From Microcystis aeruginosa FD4 (GTDB lineage: Bacteria; Cyanobacteriota; Cyanobacteriia; Cyanobacteriales; Microcystaceae): a DNA stretch of 64,000 nucleotides. The stretch is taken from contig NZ_CP046973.1 in assembly GCF_009792235.1 (NCBI RefSeq), positions 1,302,001 to 1,366,000 on the forward strand, given 5' to 3'. A program made the position numbers and the translations under genes. Under the pieces are notes generated by a model. The model saw nothing but the letters and a program-made list of their open reading frames with translations, was not told the DNA's origin and did not search any database. How positions within the stretch are numbered: position 1 is the first letter of the stretch; each line of letters opens with the position of its first letter. This document shows positions 17,802 to 25,800 of the stretch, piece after piece.

Positions 17802-20800
17802 ATGAAAAGTATTGTTTTAATTGTTGGCTTTGAAACCTTTAACAGGAATTTATATCGGCAATCGGGCCTGTTGGCTAGTTCTAAATGTCCTGATTTAGAG
17901 GTAAAAGTATTTAGCGATAAATCCTTAACTAGCGAACCAGAAATAGTCGAGCAAGCTTTAGCCACTGCCGACGTTTTTTTTGCTAGTTTGATCTTCGATT
18001 ACGATCAAGTTACTTGGCTGCGGCAACGAGCGGCACAGATTCCGATTCGCTTAGTTTTTGAGTCTGCTTTAGAGTTAATGAGTTTAACCCGTTTGGGAGA
18101 ATTTGCCATCGGGGATAAACCAAAAGGAATGCCAAAACCAATTCAATTTATCTTGAGTAAATTTTCTAGTGGCAAGGAAGAAGATAAATTAGCCGGTTAT
18201 CTCAGTTTTCTCAAAACTGGACCGAAACTACTGAAATTTATTCCCGCTAAAAAAGTTCAAGATTTGCGTAATTGGTTAATTATCTACGGTTATTGGAATG
18301 CGGGAGGAACTGAAAATGTTGCCGCTATGTGTTGGGTAATTGCCCAAAAATATCTAGGATTAAAAGTACAGGAAATACCCGAAGTCATCGAAACTCCCAA
18401 TAAGGGACTATTACATCCCGATTATCAGGGTTATTTTCTCACTCCCCAAGAATATTTGACTTGGTATAAAAAAAATACATCCCTTGATAAACCAGTGGTG
18501 GCCCTGCTGCTTTATCGGAAGCACGTTATCAGTAAACTGCCCTATATTAATCAATTAATCCGTCATTTTGAAACGGCTAATTTAATTCCCCTACCCGTAT
18601 TTATTAACGGAGTGGAAGGCCATACAATTGTTCGGGATTGGTTAACCACAGACTACGAAATTCAGCAAAGAAAAAAAGGAATCATTGAAACTCCTTCTTT
18701 AAGTGAAGATGCGGTGACAGTAGATGCAATTGTTTCGACGATTGGCTTTCCTTTGGTGGGGGGTCCTGCGGGTTCTATGGAAGCAGGAAGACAGGTAGAA
18801 GTGGCTAAACGAATTCTGTCCGCTAAAAATATTCCTTATCTTATCGCTGCCCCTTTATTGATTCAAGATATTTATTCTTGGACAAGACAGGGAATCGGTG
18901 GTTTACAGAGTGTGGTTCTATACGCTTTACCGGAATTAGATGGAGCAATTGATACGATTCCTCTGGGGGGATTAGTGGGGGAAACTATCTATTTAATCCC
19001 CGAAAGATTACAGCGTTTAACTGGACGTTTAAACAGTTGGATTAAGTTACATAAAACCCCTCCGCAAGAACGCAAAATAGCCATCATTCTTTATGGATTT
19101 CCCCCGGGTTATGGGGCAGTTGGTACGGCAGCTTTATTAAATGTTCCCCGGAGTTTAGTTAAGTTTTTACAAGCTTTACAAGCGCAGGGTTATAATCTGG
19201 GAACGATTCCCGAAGACGGGGAAGAAATTATTCAAAAAGTTAAATTTGCCGATGATGAAAATCTCTCTAAAGAAAATCGTTTATCGATAGAAACTTTAGA
19301 AAATTGGCTAGGTTATCTGTTAACCTCCCGCATCGAAAAACACTGGAAATCTCTGAAAGATGCGGGGATAAAAACTGTTGGCAACCAGTATCATTTAGGG
19401 GGGATTGAGTTAGGTAATGTCTGGATTGGAGTGCAACCACCTTTAGGAATTGCTGGGGATCCGATGCGGTTAATGTTTGAAAAAGATTTAACTCCTCACC
19501 CTCAGTATGCAGCCTTTTATCAGTGGTTACAAAAAGATTTTAAGACCGATGCGATCATTCATTTTGGTATGCACGGAACTGTTGAATGGTTGCCCGGTTC
19601 ACCCCTAGGAAATACCGGTTATTCTTGGTCAGATATTTTATTAGGAGATTTACCGAATTTATATATTTATGCCGCTAATAATCCCTCGGAATCTATCCTA
19701 GCTAAACGTCGCGGTTATGGGGTGTTAATTTCCCATAATGTGCCACCCTACGGACGAGCGGGATTGTATAAAGAATTGATGATTATGCGAGATTTGATTG
19801 CCGAGTTTCGAGAAAATCCTGAGAAAAATTACGCTTTAAGAGATAGTATCCTCCAAAAGATTATTGATACAGGTATCTCTAAAGATTGTCCTTTTCTGGA
19901 AGCAGAAAAACAGGGAATAGAATTCACTTTAGAAAATGCCAAATTATTTAGTCGCTATGCACTAACCGATTATTTTGTCAAGGTGTATAATTACCTACAA
20001 ATCGTCGAACAAAGACTATTTTCTTCCGGTTTACACACCCTAGGAACTGCTCCCAATCAGGAAGAATTAAAAGGTTATCTTGATGCTTATTTTACCGATT
20101 TATCTGAGCGAGAATTTCAGCAAATTCTCGATGAAGAAGCAACCAATGAAAAGCTTAAAGAAGGCATTGCTATTAAAAATTTATTAGGACAAAATAGCGA
20201 GGAATTAACTAATCTTTTGCGGGGATTAAATGGGGAATATGTACCCCCAGCACCGGGGGGTGATTTACTCCGGGATGGTGCGGGAGTTTTGCCTACAGGA
20301 CGCAATATACACGCTTTAGACCCCTACCGGATGCCTTCCCCGGCAGCCTACACCCGCGGACGAGAAATCGCCAAAAAACTGCTAGAACAAAACTTAACCG
20401 AAAAAGGAAAATATCCCGAAACTGTAGCGGTTTTACTCTGGGGATTAGATGTGATTAAAACTAAGGGTGAATCCTTGGGGATTCTCTTAGAATTAGTCGG
20501 TGCGGAACCGGTAAAAGAGGGGACAGGAAGAATTGTCAGGTATGAATTAAAACCTCTAGGGGAAATTGGACACCCGCGCATCGATATTTTGGCTAATTTA
20601 TCGGGAATTTTTCGGGATACTTTTATCAATATTATCGAGTTATTAGATGATTTAATGCAGCGGGCAGCTGAGATAGAAGAATCGGAAAATGATAATTATA
20701 TCCGTAAGCACTATTTAGCCTTAAAAAGTCAAGGTATTGACAATGCCAGCGCTCGTTTATTTTCCAATCCTGCCGGGGATTTTGGCTCTTTAGTTAATGA

Positions 20801-21467
20801 CCAAGTAGTGGAGGGAAATTGGGACAATGACAACGAATTAGCGAAAACTTGGGAAAAGCGTAATGTTTTTAGTTATGGTCGTCAAGATAAGGGACAAGCG
20901 CGGCCAGAAGTGCTACAACAGTTATTAAAAACCAGTGAAAGTATTATCCAAGAAATTGACTCGGTAGAATACGGTTTAACCGATATTCAGGAATACTACG
21001 GCAACACGGGAGGATTAAAATTAGCCGCAGAAAAACAAAGCGGTAAACGGGTAATGACAAGTTTTGTCGAGAGTTTTTCCAATGATACAACTCCCCGCAA
21101 ATTAGAGGAGGTTTTGCGCTTAGAATACCGCAGTAAATTACTTAATCCTAAATGGGCCAAGGCCATGGTTAATCAAGGTTCCGGTGGGGCCTACGAAATC
21201 TCCCAAAGAATGACCGCTTTAATTGGTTGGGGCGGTACGGCTAATTTTAGTGACGATTGGGTGTATGATCAGGCAGCCGATACCTACGCTTTTGATGCAG
21301 AAATGGCGGAAAAATTGCGTCAAGCTAATCCCGAAGCTTTCCGCAATATTGTCGGTAGAATGTTAGAAGCACAGGGCCGCGGTTTTTGGCAAGCAGACCC
21401 CGACAAATTAGAGAAATTACAGGAATTATATCAATTGACCGATGAAAAACTAGAAGGGGTTACTTAG
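17802..21467 (+). CDS. CobN/ChlH-family chelatase large subunit
   Basis: 1221-aa porphyrin/corrin-binding chelatase subunit, which would act with a ChlI/ChlD-type AAA+ motor. Family marks include GYWNAGGTENVAAMCWVIA (about 165-183), FPPGYGAVGTAALLNVPRSL, HFGMHGTVEWLPGSPLG, YAANNPSESILAKRRGYG, GGDLLRDGAGVLPTGRNIHAL and WGGTANFSDDWVYDQ. It is shorter than the canonical cyanobacterial ChlH (about 1330 aa as I recall) and has a different N-terminus, which fits the second paralogue usually annotated CobN, or a BchH-like protein. Co2+ versus Mg2+ specificity cannot be read from sequence. The TAG stop uses the first base of a MITE. Confidence 0.85.
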   Translation: MKSIVLIVGFETFNRNLYRQSGLLASSKCPDLEVKVFSDKSLTSEPEIVEQALATADVFFASLIFDYDQVTWLRQRAAQIPIRLVFESALELMSLTRLGEFAIGDKPKGMPKPIQFILSKFSSGKEEDKLAGYLSFLKTGPKLLKFIPAKKVQDLRNWLIIYGYWNAGGTENVAAMCWVIAQKYLGLKVQEIPEVIETPNKGLLHPDYQGYFLTPQEYLTWYKKNTSLDKPVVALLLYRKHVISKLPYINQLIRHFETANLIPLPVFINGVEGHTIVRDWLTTDYEIQQRKKGIIETPSLSEDAVTVDAIVSTIGFPLVGGPAGSMEAGRQVEVAKRILSAKNIPYLIAAPLLIQDIYSWTRQGIGGLQSVVLYALPELDGAIDTIPLGGLVGETIYLIPERLQRLTGRLNSWIKLHKTPPQERKIAIILYGFPPGYGAVGTAALLNVPRSLVKFLQALQAQGYNLGTIPEDGEEIIQKVKFADDENLSKENRLSIETLENWLGYLLTSRIEKHWKSLKDAGIKTVGNQYHLGGIELGNVWIGVQPPLGIAGDPMRLMFEKDLTPHPQYAAFYQWLQKDFKTDAIIHFGMHGTVEWLPGSPLGNTGYSWSDILLGDLPNLYIYAANNPSESILAKRRGYGVLISHNVPPYGRAGLYKELMIMRDLIAEFRENPEKNYALRDSILQKIIDTGISKDCPFLEAEKQGIEFTLENAKLFSRYALTDYFVKVYNYLQIVEQRLFSSGLHTLGTAPNQEELKGYLDAYFTDLSEREFQQILDEEATNEKLKEGIAIKNLLGQNSEELTNLLRGLNGEYVPPAPGGDLLRDGAGVLPTGRNIHALDPYRMPSPAAYTRGREIAKKLLEQNLTEKGKYPETVAVLLWGLDVIKTKGESLGILLELVGAEPVKEGTGRIVRYELKPLGEIGHPRIDILANLSGIFRDTFINIIELLDDLMQRAAEIEESENDNYIRKHYLALKSQGIDNASARLFSNPAGDFGSLVNDQVVEGNWDNDNELAKTWEKRNVFSYGRQDKGQARPEVLQQLLKTSESIIQEIDSVEYGLTDIQEYYGNTGGLKLAAEKQSGKRVMTSFVESFSNDTTPRKLEEVLRLEYRSKLLNPKWAKAMVNQGSGGAYEISQRMTALIGWGGTANFSDDWVYDQAADTYAFDAEMAEKLRQANPEAFRNIVGRMLEAQGRGFWQADPDKLEKLQELYQLTDEKLEGVT

Positions 21468-21616
21468 GGTCTGCTGAATAAATCTAAAAACCTTGTTGGA
21501 TAATATCTTTAGGCTTTTTTGAAATCAAAAAGTGCCAGCGATTGGGGTGATTGGGAGGAAAATTAGGTAATTGACTCCCTGAAAATTGGTAAAACCCCAC
21601 ACCCCACACCCCACAC
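21467..21616. mobile_element. MITE copy 3, right end lost
   Basis: It begins GGGTCTGCTGAATAAAT directly after TACTTA (21461-21466), the expected left target copy. Homology to copies 1 and 2 runs through the AAAACCCCACACCCC run and then stops at the end of moaC. The right inverted repeat and right target copy are missing, so the element is truncated. It separates two convergent genes. Confidence 0.75.
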
Positions 21617-22117
21617 TCATGGCAACAGGGGATTGTTGTGATAATCTGATTTCCCTCCTGTTTTACTCAGCAGATGGATATTTTCAATCAGGATTGATTT
21701 TTCTAACGCTTTAGCCATATCGTACAAAGTCAAGGCTGCCACAGATACTGCGGTTAAAGCTTCCATTTCTACACCGGTTTCCGATTTTGTCACCACTTCT
21801 GCCCGAATTTCGTAACCGGGTAACTCTGCTTTCGGGATAATCTGAACATTGATTTTTTGCAGGGGTAAGGGATGGCAAAGAGGAATTAAGCAGGAAGTTT
21901 GTTTGGCAGCCATAATTCCCGCTAATCTTGCCGTCCCTAAAACGTCCCCTTTAGGCGCATTTCCCTGTTCTATGGCTTCAAAAGTCGTTTTTAGCATTCT
22001 CACTTGTCCTAGCGCAATAGCAGTGCGTTTAGTGGGCATTTTCTCCGATACATCCACCATCTGGGCCTCGCCTTGGCTGTCGAGATGAGATAATTTTTCT
22101 TTACCCTCTTGCGTCAT
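21617..22117 (-). CDS. moaC: Cyclic pyranopterin monophosphate synthase MoaC
   Basis: 166-aa cytosolic enzyme that acts after MoaA to form cyclic pyranopterin monophosphate in molybdenum cofactor synthesis. Family marks are MVDVSEKMPTKRTAIA, KGDVLGTARLAGIMAAKQTS, IPLCHPLPL, SETGVEMEALTAVSVAALT and TGGKSDY. Length is normal. The end of the gene touches the truncated MITE: the TGA lies directly against the C-rich run, so the last residues (HNNPLLP) may have been altered by the event that removed the MITE end. Confidence 0.95.
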   Translation of the reverse strand: MTQEGKEKLSHLDSQGEAQMVDVSEKMPTKRTAIALGQVRMLKTTFEAIEQGNAPKGDVLGTARLAGIMAAKQTSCLIPLCHPLPLQKINVQIIPKAELPGYEIRAEVVTKSETGVEMEALTAVSVAALTLYDMAKALEKSILIENIHLLSKTGGKSDYHNNPLLP

Positions 22118-22160
22118 TGAATGAACCTGTGCTATAGTAGTTTACTGTTGAGAAAAACAA

Positions 22161-22234
22161 GGGCTTGTAGCTTAGTGGATTAGAGCGTGTGGCTACGGAC
22201 CACAAGGTCGGGAGTTCGAGTCTCTCCAAGCCCG
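22161..22234 (+). tRNA. tRNA-Arg (anticodon ACG)
   Basis: 74-nt cloverleaf. Acceptor GGGCTTG pairs with CAAGCCC; discriminator G at 22234; D-arm TAGCTTAGTGGATTAGAGC; anticodon stem TGTGG/CCACA around loop CTACGGA with anticodon ACG; T-arm contains GTTCGAGTC. CCA is not encoded. ACG is normally edited to ICG by TadA and reads CGN arginine codons. Confidence 0.95.
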
Positions 22235-22328
22235 TTAGATACAATGGCATATACTACAGGAATTAGGGGCTTATGGTTCCTAATTCCTTTGCTTTTTTAC
22301 CCCATCTCCCCATCTTCCCACTTTCCTA

Positions 22329-22357
22329 CACTTTTTAAACAGGATTTAGTATCATCA
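22329..22357. repeat. TACTAAATCCTG-type dispersed repeat end
   Basis: CACTTTTTAAACAGG followed by ATTTAGTATCA is the reverse complement of the block seen at 43528-43552 and, diverged, at 763-785. It lies in the gap between tRNA-Arg and the TPR gene. Non-coding. Confidence 0.45.
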
Positions 22358-22425
22358 GCCAGTTTTGTCGGGGTATTTCTTACCCTCAAACAGTGAAAGA
22401 AACTAAACTTTTAGGATTGTATAAT

Positions 22426-23745
22426 ATGAATTCTCCTGCACCTGTGCCGACACCCTTTCAAGTGGCTTTAGAACGTTACCAGAATGCTCTAAATTATTTA
22501 TATACTTCTCATAAGAAATCTCTAAAAAAAGAACAGGCTTTAGAAATTATTGCCGCCAGAGATGTTCTTCATAAACAAATGGAAGCTGAGGCGGAAATTT
22601 CGGTTGATATGCGGTCAAAATTAATCGAACAAGATAATAGATTAAAACAGAAAAGCTACAAAATTACTCAAGTTCTTGACTTAGCTGAATATCGGGAGAC
22701 TCTAACTATTTCTGAAAAAGCTTGGTGGTGGCATTTAGAAAGTAGGGAATCTCTGCATCCTTGCAATCGCTTTGATTGGCTATTGAGAATCGGTAAACTG
22801 GTTTTATTAGGGGTTAATTTTACATTAATCGGAACGATTGCTACTCGGTTTCTTAGTGGTGGTTCAGGTTTGCTAGAAATAGGGGGTGTTATTTTTTCGA
22901 CTTTCATTTCTTTATTACAAACTGAAAATGCTCTCACACGAACGCGCCAGAAGGGTTTTGTTAAGTTAATGAAATTTCTTGGGATTGCTGAACATTGGTA
23001 TGAAGAAATACAGTTTTCTGTAACAGTAATAGTCTTTGCTTTTCTCTTGGGAATTTATCTAAATTTCTCTTGGTTTTCTGAGTTTTATAAGCAAGCAGGA
23101 AGCCGTTTACAATCTCCTCAGCCAGCAAGTCAAGAACTTCCTAATTTAGCCTTAGCCGAAGAGAAGTATTTAAAAGCAATTGAGTTAGATCCAGATAATT
23201 TAGATGCTCATTATAAGTTGGCAACACTTTACGAAGAGTTACAGGATTTGACTAATGGGAAGAAACACTATTTAATTGCGGCAAAAGGTGGTTTTATAGA
23301 TGCTTATAATAATCTCGCTTATTGGTATCTGCGCGATAATAAGAATGCAGAAGCAGTAGAGTTACTGGAAAAAGCCAAGAGATTATTGGCAGAAAAAGAT
23401 GAAAAACTAGACCAATTTACTGAAGATGAGAAACGCAATTTAGCATTACAAAAATATAGTATTTATAAAAGTCTAGGCTGGGCCAGATTTAAGCAAAATC
23501 GCAGTGAAGATGCAATTGCTAATCTTTTAGTTGCTATTGGTATCGCTGAAAATCCAGCTTATCAGAAATTTATCCGCAATCCCGGTGCTGCTTTTTGTAT
23601 TTATGCTCAACTTTTAGAAAAAGAAGACAAGAAATTATCTCAGGAAAATTGGCGTAAATGTCTTAATTTAGCCGAAGGGAGGATAATTAATACAGAGGAG
23701 GAGCAATGGTTATATGAAGCGAGGAAAAAAATTAAAGTGAAGTAA
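22426..23745 (+). CDS. Membrane-anchored TPR protein of unknown function
   Basis: 439-aa protein. The N-terminal third (about 1-115) is helical and cytosolic, then come two to three hydrophobic segments (about 120-215, including LLRIGKLVLLGVNFTLIGTI and FSVTVIVFAFLLGIYL), followed by a C-terminal TPR solenoid (about 235-430, e.g. YLKAIELDPDNLDAHYKLATLYEEL and EAVELLEKAKRLL). TPRs bind partner proteins; the partner is unknown. ATG 22426 is preceded by AGGA nine bases upstream. A GTG eleven codons earlier also keeps the frame. It runs toward the PIN toxin gene. Confidence 0.6.
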   Translation: MNSPAPVPTPFQVALERYQNALNYLYTSHKKSLKKEQALEIIAARDVLHKQMEAEAEISVDMRSKLIEQDNRLKQKSYKITQVLDLAEYRETLTISEKAWWWHLESRESLHPCNRFDWLLRIGKLVLLGVNFTLIGTIATRFLSGGSGLLEIGGVIFSTFISLLQTENALTRTRQKGFVKLMKFLGIAEHWYEEIQFSVTVIVFAFLLGIYLNFSWFSEFYKQAGSRLQSPQPASQELPNLALAEEKYLKAIELDPDNLDAHYKLATLYEELQDLTNGKKHYLIAAKGGFIDAYNNLAYWYLRDNKNAEAVELLEKAKRLLAEKDEKLDQFTEDEKRNLALQKYSIYKSLGWARFKQNRSEDAIANLLVAIGIAENPAYQKFIRNPGAAFCIYAQLLEKEDKKLSQENWRKCLNLAEGRIINTEEEQWLYEARKKIKVK

Positions 23746-23755
23746 AGTTTACTGA

Positions 23756-24169
23756 CTATTCTCTGAGTAATGCGCTAAATCCTTCTTGCTGAAAATGCTT
23801 ATCAAAAGTTAATATTTCATAGATTTCCAGTTGTCTCATAATCTGCATTGAAGCACAATCAGTTAAGCTATAACCTTTATCTAATCGTCTTTGATAAAAA
23901 TCAAAAGCTTGCTGAAATTGTTCACTGGTTTGGGGAATAATTATGGTTTTGCTGTCATTGCGTAAATCATGGGTTAGACGAATAGCTGATTTACGCAAAA
24001 ATTCCCCTCTACTGCATAAAGCATTGAGCAATTCTGTGAGAACCATTTCACTGGTAACACCTCTAAAGTTACCCAGTCTTGCTGCCATAGCTGTAGCTAA
24101 TGGATTAAGATTATCGCCAAAATCAGCAAGAGCCTGTAAATAGGATGTATCTAAGAAAATTTTTCTCAT
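23756..24169 (-). CDS. PIN-domain toxin (VapC-like ribonuclease)
   Basis: 137-aa PIN nuclease. The acidic Mg2+ site is seen as D7 in FLDTSYLQALAD, E45 in TSEMVLTELLNAL, D103 in SLTDCASMQIM and D121 in LTFDKHFQQEGF. VapC-type toxins cleave specific RNAs and are held inactive by a cognate antitoxin. The start overlaps the stop of the upstream 107-aa gene as ATGA, the usual antitoxin-then-toxin layout. The catalytic set is complete. Confidence 0.8.
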   Translation of the reverse strand: MRKIFLDTSYLQALADFGDNLNPLATAMAARLGNFRGVTSEMVLTELLNALCSRGEFLRKSAIRLTHDLRNDSKTIIIPQTSEQFQQAFDFYQRRLDKGYSLTDCASMQIMRQLEIYEILTFDKHFQQEGFSALLRE

Positions 24170-24489
24170 TCTTCCTCATCTTCTCTCGGTGCGCCATACA
24201 TATAGTGTTCAAAATTACGCGCAAAGTCTCTGGGAAAGTGTTTTCGCCATTCTGATTGGGGAACAACGTTACCAATCTCAACAATTCTTTGCCAAAAAGG
24301 TTTTTTGCGAAATTCTGGGTCATTTTCCAGTGCGTCCCATTTAGCATCGAGTTCTTCCATTGATAACTCAGGCTCTTCGGATGTGTTAGACGTTGAATGA
24401 TTGTTTAAGTTAGTCATGATTAAAGGTTCCTCAAGTTCTTTGATTAAATCGTCTGATTCTACAGTTGAGTGAGGGTTTTGTGTGTCCAT
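24166..24489 (-). CDS. Probable antitoxin of the PIN-toxin pair
   Basis: 107-aa acidic protein directly upstream of, and overlapping, the PIN toxin. A disordered N-terminal part is followed by SMEELDAKWDALENDPEF and KKPFWQRIVEIGNVVPQSEW. A decayed paralogue with the same WQxIVEIG core lies at 25458-25666. No named DNA-binding fold is recognised, so the role is inferred from position. ATG 24489 is used. ATG 24417, with GAGG eleven bases upstream, would give an 83-aa protein and is almost as likely. Confidence 0.6.
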   Translation of the reverse strand: MDTQNPHSTVESDDLIKELEEPLIMTNLNNHSTSNTSEEPELSMEELDAKWDALENDPEFRKKPFWQRIVEIGNVVPQSEWRKHFPRDFARNFEHYMYGAPREDEEE

Positions 24490-24570
24490 GATTGATAAGA
24501 AGTGATAGTTTACTTTTATTATAGCATTTTTGAGTTGGAGCGAGGTACGGAGATCATCGAGGGGAATTAA

Positions 24571-24597
24571 CCACAGAGACACAAAGAACACAGAGAT
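24571..24597. repeat. Dispersed CACAGAGAC repeat, second copy
   Basis: Same short repeat as at 15268-15296 (AACCACAGAGACACAAAGA), here upstream of the HigB-like pseudogene. Confidence 0.5.
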
Positions 24598-24659
24598 TAT
24601 TCACCGATGTTATAATTTATACTGATGATGGCAAGAGAGCCGAATGTTTAACTGAAAGT

Positions 24660-24688
24660 TTGACATTATTTTATGTATAGACTATATT
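24660..24688 (+). promoter_or_regulatory. Strong sigma70-type promoter of the HigBA-like locus
   Basis: TTGACA (24660-24665) and TATATT (24683-24688) are separated by exactly 17 bp. Transcription would start near 24695, which is the toxin ATG, so the mRNA may be leaderless. No Shine-Dalgarno sequence lies before that ATG. Confidence 0.6.
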
Positions 24689-24694
24689 ATAGTT

Positions 24695-25051
24695 ATGGAA
24701 TGGAATATTATATTTGATCCAGATTTTAGGTTCTGGTTTTATCAACAAGAACAGGGACTTCAAAATGAAGTATTTGCTGTTTTAACTGTATTGATGAAAC
24801 TTGGACCAGCACTGGGGAGACCGCGAGTTGATACCATGGAAGGATCTTCTTTTAAGAATATGAAAGAGCTTCGTATTCAGTATAAAGGTGAACCTTGGCG
24901 TGTTTTATTTGCCTTTGATCCTCATCGATAAGCAATTTTACTTGTTGGGGGGAACAAGTCAGGTAACAAAAGATGGTACAAAGAAAATATTCCTATAGCA
25001 GATCAACGTTATCAAAAATATCTGGAAAAACTTAAGGAAGAAAAGTCATGA
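24695..25051 (+). pseudogene. HigB/RelE-like toxin with a premature stop
   Basis: The first 78 codons encode a phage-derived Gp49/HigB-type ribonuclease toxin (FDPDFRFWFYQQEQGLQ, GPALGRPRVDTMEGS, MKELRIQYKGEPWRVLFAFDPHR). Codon 79 is TAA (24929-24931). The same frame then continues for 39 sense codons with the expected family C-terminus (AILLVGGNKSGNKRWY...RYQKYLEKL) to a TGA at 25049-25051, overlapping the antitoxin start as ATGA. A single CAA-to-TAA change explains the break. The lost part carries the conserved GGNKxGxxRWY region, so the product is probably inactive. Confidence 0.85.
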
Positions 25052-25377
25052 AAGAATATACTAACTTCTCGGAAGAATTTAATAAACTTGGTAAAGAACG
25101 ACAAGCAAGTATTAAAGAAAGAGCTTCTCAAATTTATTTAGAGGAACTTACGCTTAAGTATTTGCAAGAAAAACTAGGTTTATCTTCATCAGAATTGGCA
25201 AAGTATCTTGAAGTACAGCAATCAATAGTACCTAAACTTAAACAAGAGCAAAATCTAGAGCTAAATACACTGCGCGAAGTAGTTAACGCCTTAGGTGGAA
25301 CTGTCGAAATTATTGTCAAAATTCCCAACAAAGAACCTATAATTATTGGTGACTATTCAGAGTCTAAGAATGTATAG
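25048..25377 (+). CDS. HigA/XRE-family antitoxin
   Basis: 109-aa DNA-binding antitoxin. The helix-turn-helix is about residues 38-90 (LQEKLGLSSSELAKYLEVQQSIVPKLKQ, then LNTLREVVNALGGTVEIIVKIP), which fits the XRE antitoxin partners of HigB-type toxins. Such proteins bind the toxin and repress the operon. The start overlaps the toxin stop as ATGA. The antitoxin frame is intact although the toxin is broken. Confidence 0.8.
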   Translation: MKEYTNFSEEFNKLGKERQASIKERASQIYLEELTLKYLQEKLGLSSSELAKYLEVQQSIVPKLKQEQNLELNTLREVVNALGGTVEIIVKIPNKEPIIIGDYSESKNV

Positions 25378-25457
25378 TTTATCCACTTAAGGCTTTAAAA
25401 ATGCGTATTTTAGATGAAATCTTTACATTGAAAAAAACCAAACTAGGGTATATTCTC

Positions 25458-25666
25458 ATGCAATCTTCCGCCAAAAATCACGAACAGACTGATCAAACTA
25501 AACACCCCGACATTGATAAAAAAATCATGCACCACGTCGTCCTATTTGGCAGGTAATTGTTGAAATAGGGGAAGAAATTCCTGATGAATAATGGGAAAAA
25601 GTTCCTCCTGATGCTTCAATAAATTATAAACAATATCTCTATGGAATTGACGGGAATGCTCCATGA
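25458..25666 (+). pseudogene. Decayed paralogue of the PIN-pair antitoxin
   Basis: An ATG-started frame encodes MQSSAKNHEQTDQTKHPD and ends soon after. A second frame from about 25531 encodes RRPIWQVIVEIGEEIPDE, a TAA, then WEKVPPDASINYKQYLYG. The WQxIVEIG...W...YLYG pattern matches the 24166-24489 antitoxin (WQRIVEIG...EW...HYMYG). At least one frameshift and one nonsense codon are present. No toxin gene follows before the next hairpin. Confidence 0.7.
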
Positions 25667-25722
25667 GATTACTTTTCGATAAACCTGTTCTCTGGTTAAC
25701 CAAGAATCATATAATCTAGACA

Positions 25723-25755
25723 AGAAAACGGGTTTTTTCAAAAAACCCGTTTTCT
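25723..25755. repeat. AGAAAACGGGTTT hairpin repeat
   Basis: AGAAAACGGGTTTTTT and AAAAAACCCGTTTTCT form a perfect stem with a tiny loop. The same hairpin family occurs at 49337-49374, 51097-51125, 51756-51826 and 52069-52127. Here it lies between the decayed antitoxin and the 25801 gene and may terminate transcription. The rest of 25378-25800 holds only the antitoxin remnant. Confidence 0.75.
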
Positions 25756-25800
25756 GAAATGTTTGAAAAAATTAAAGCCAAACCTCAATTGATTCTAGTT

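Noticed and set aside
22187..22396. 69-aa open frame starting within tRNA-Arg
   Set aside because: It begins inside the tRNA and crosses a dispersed repeat; no ribosome site.
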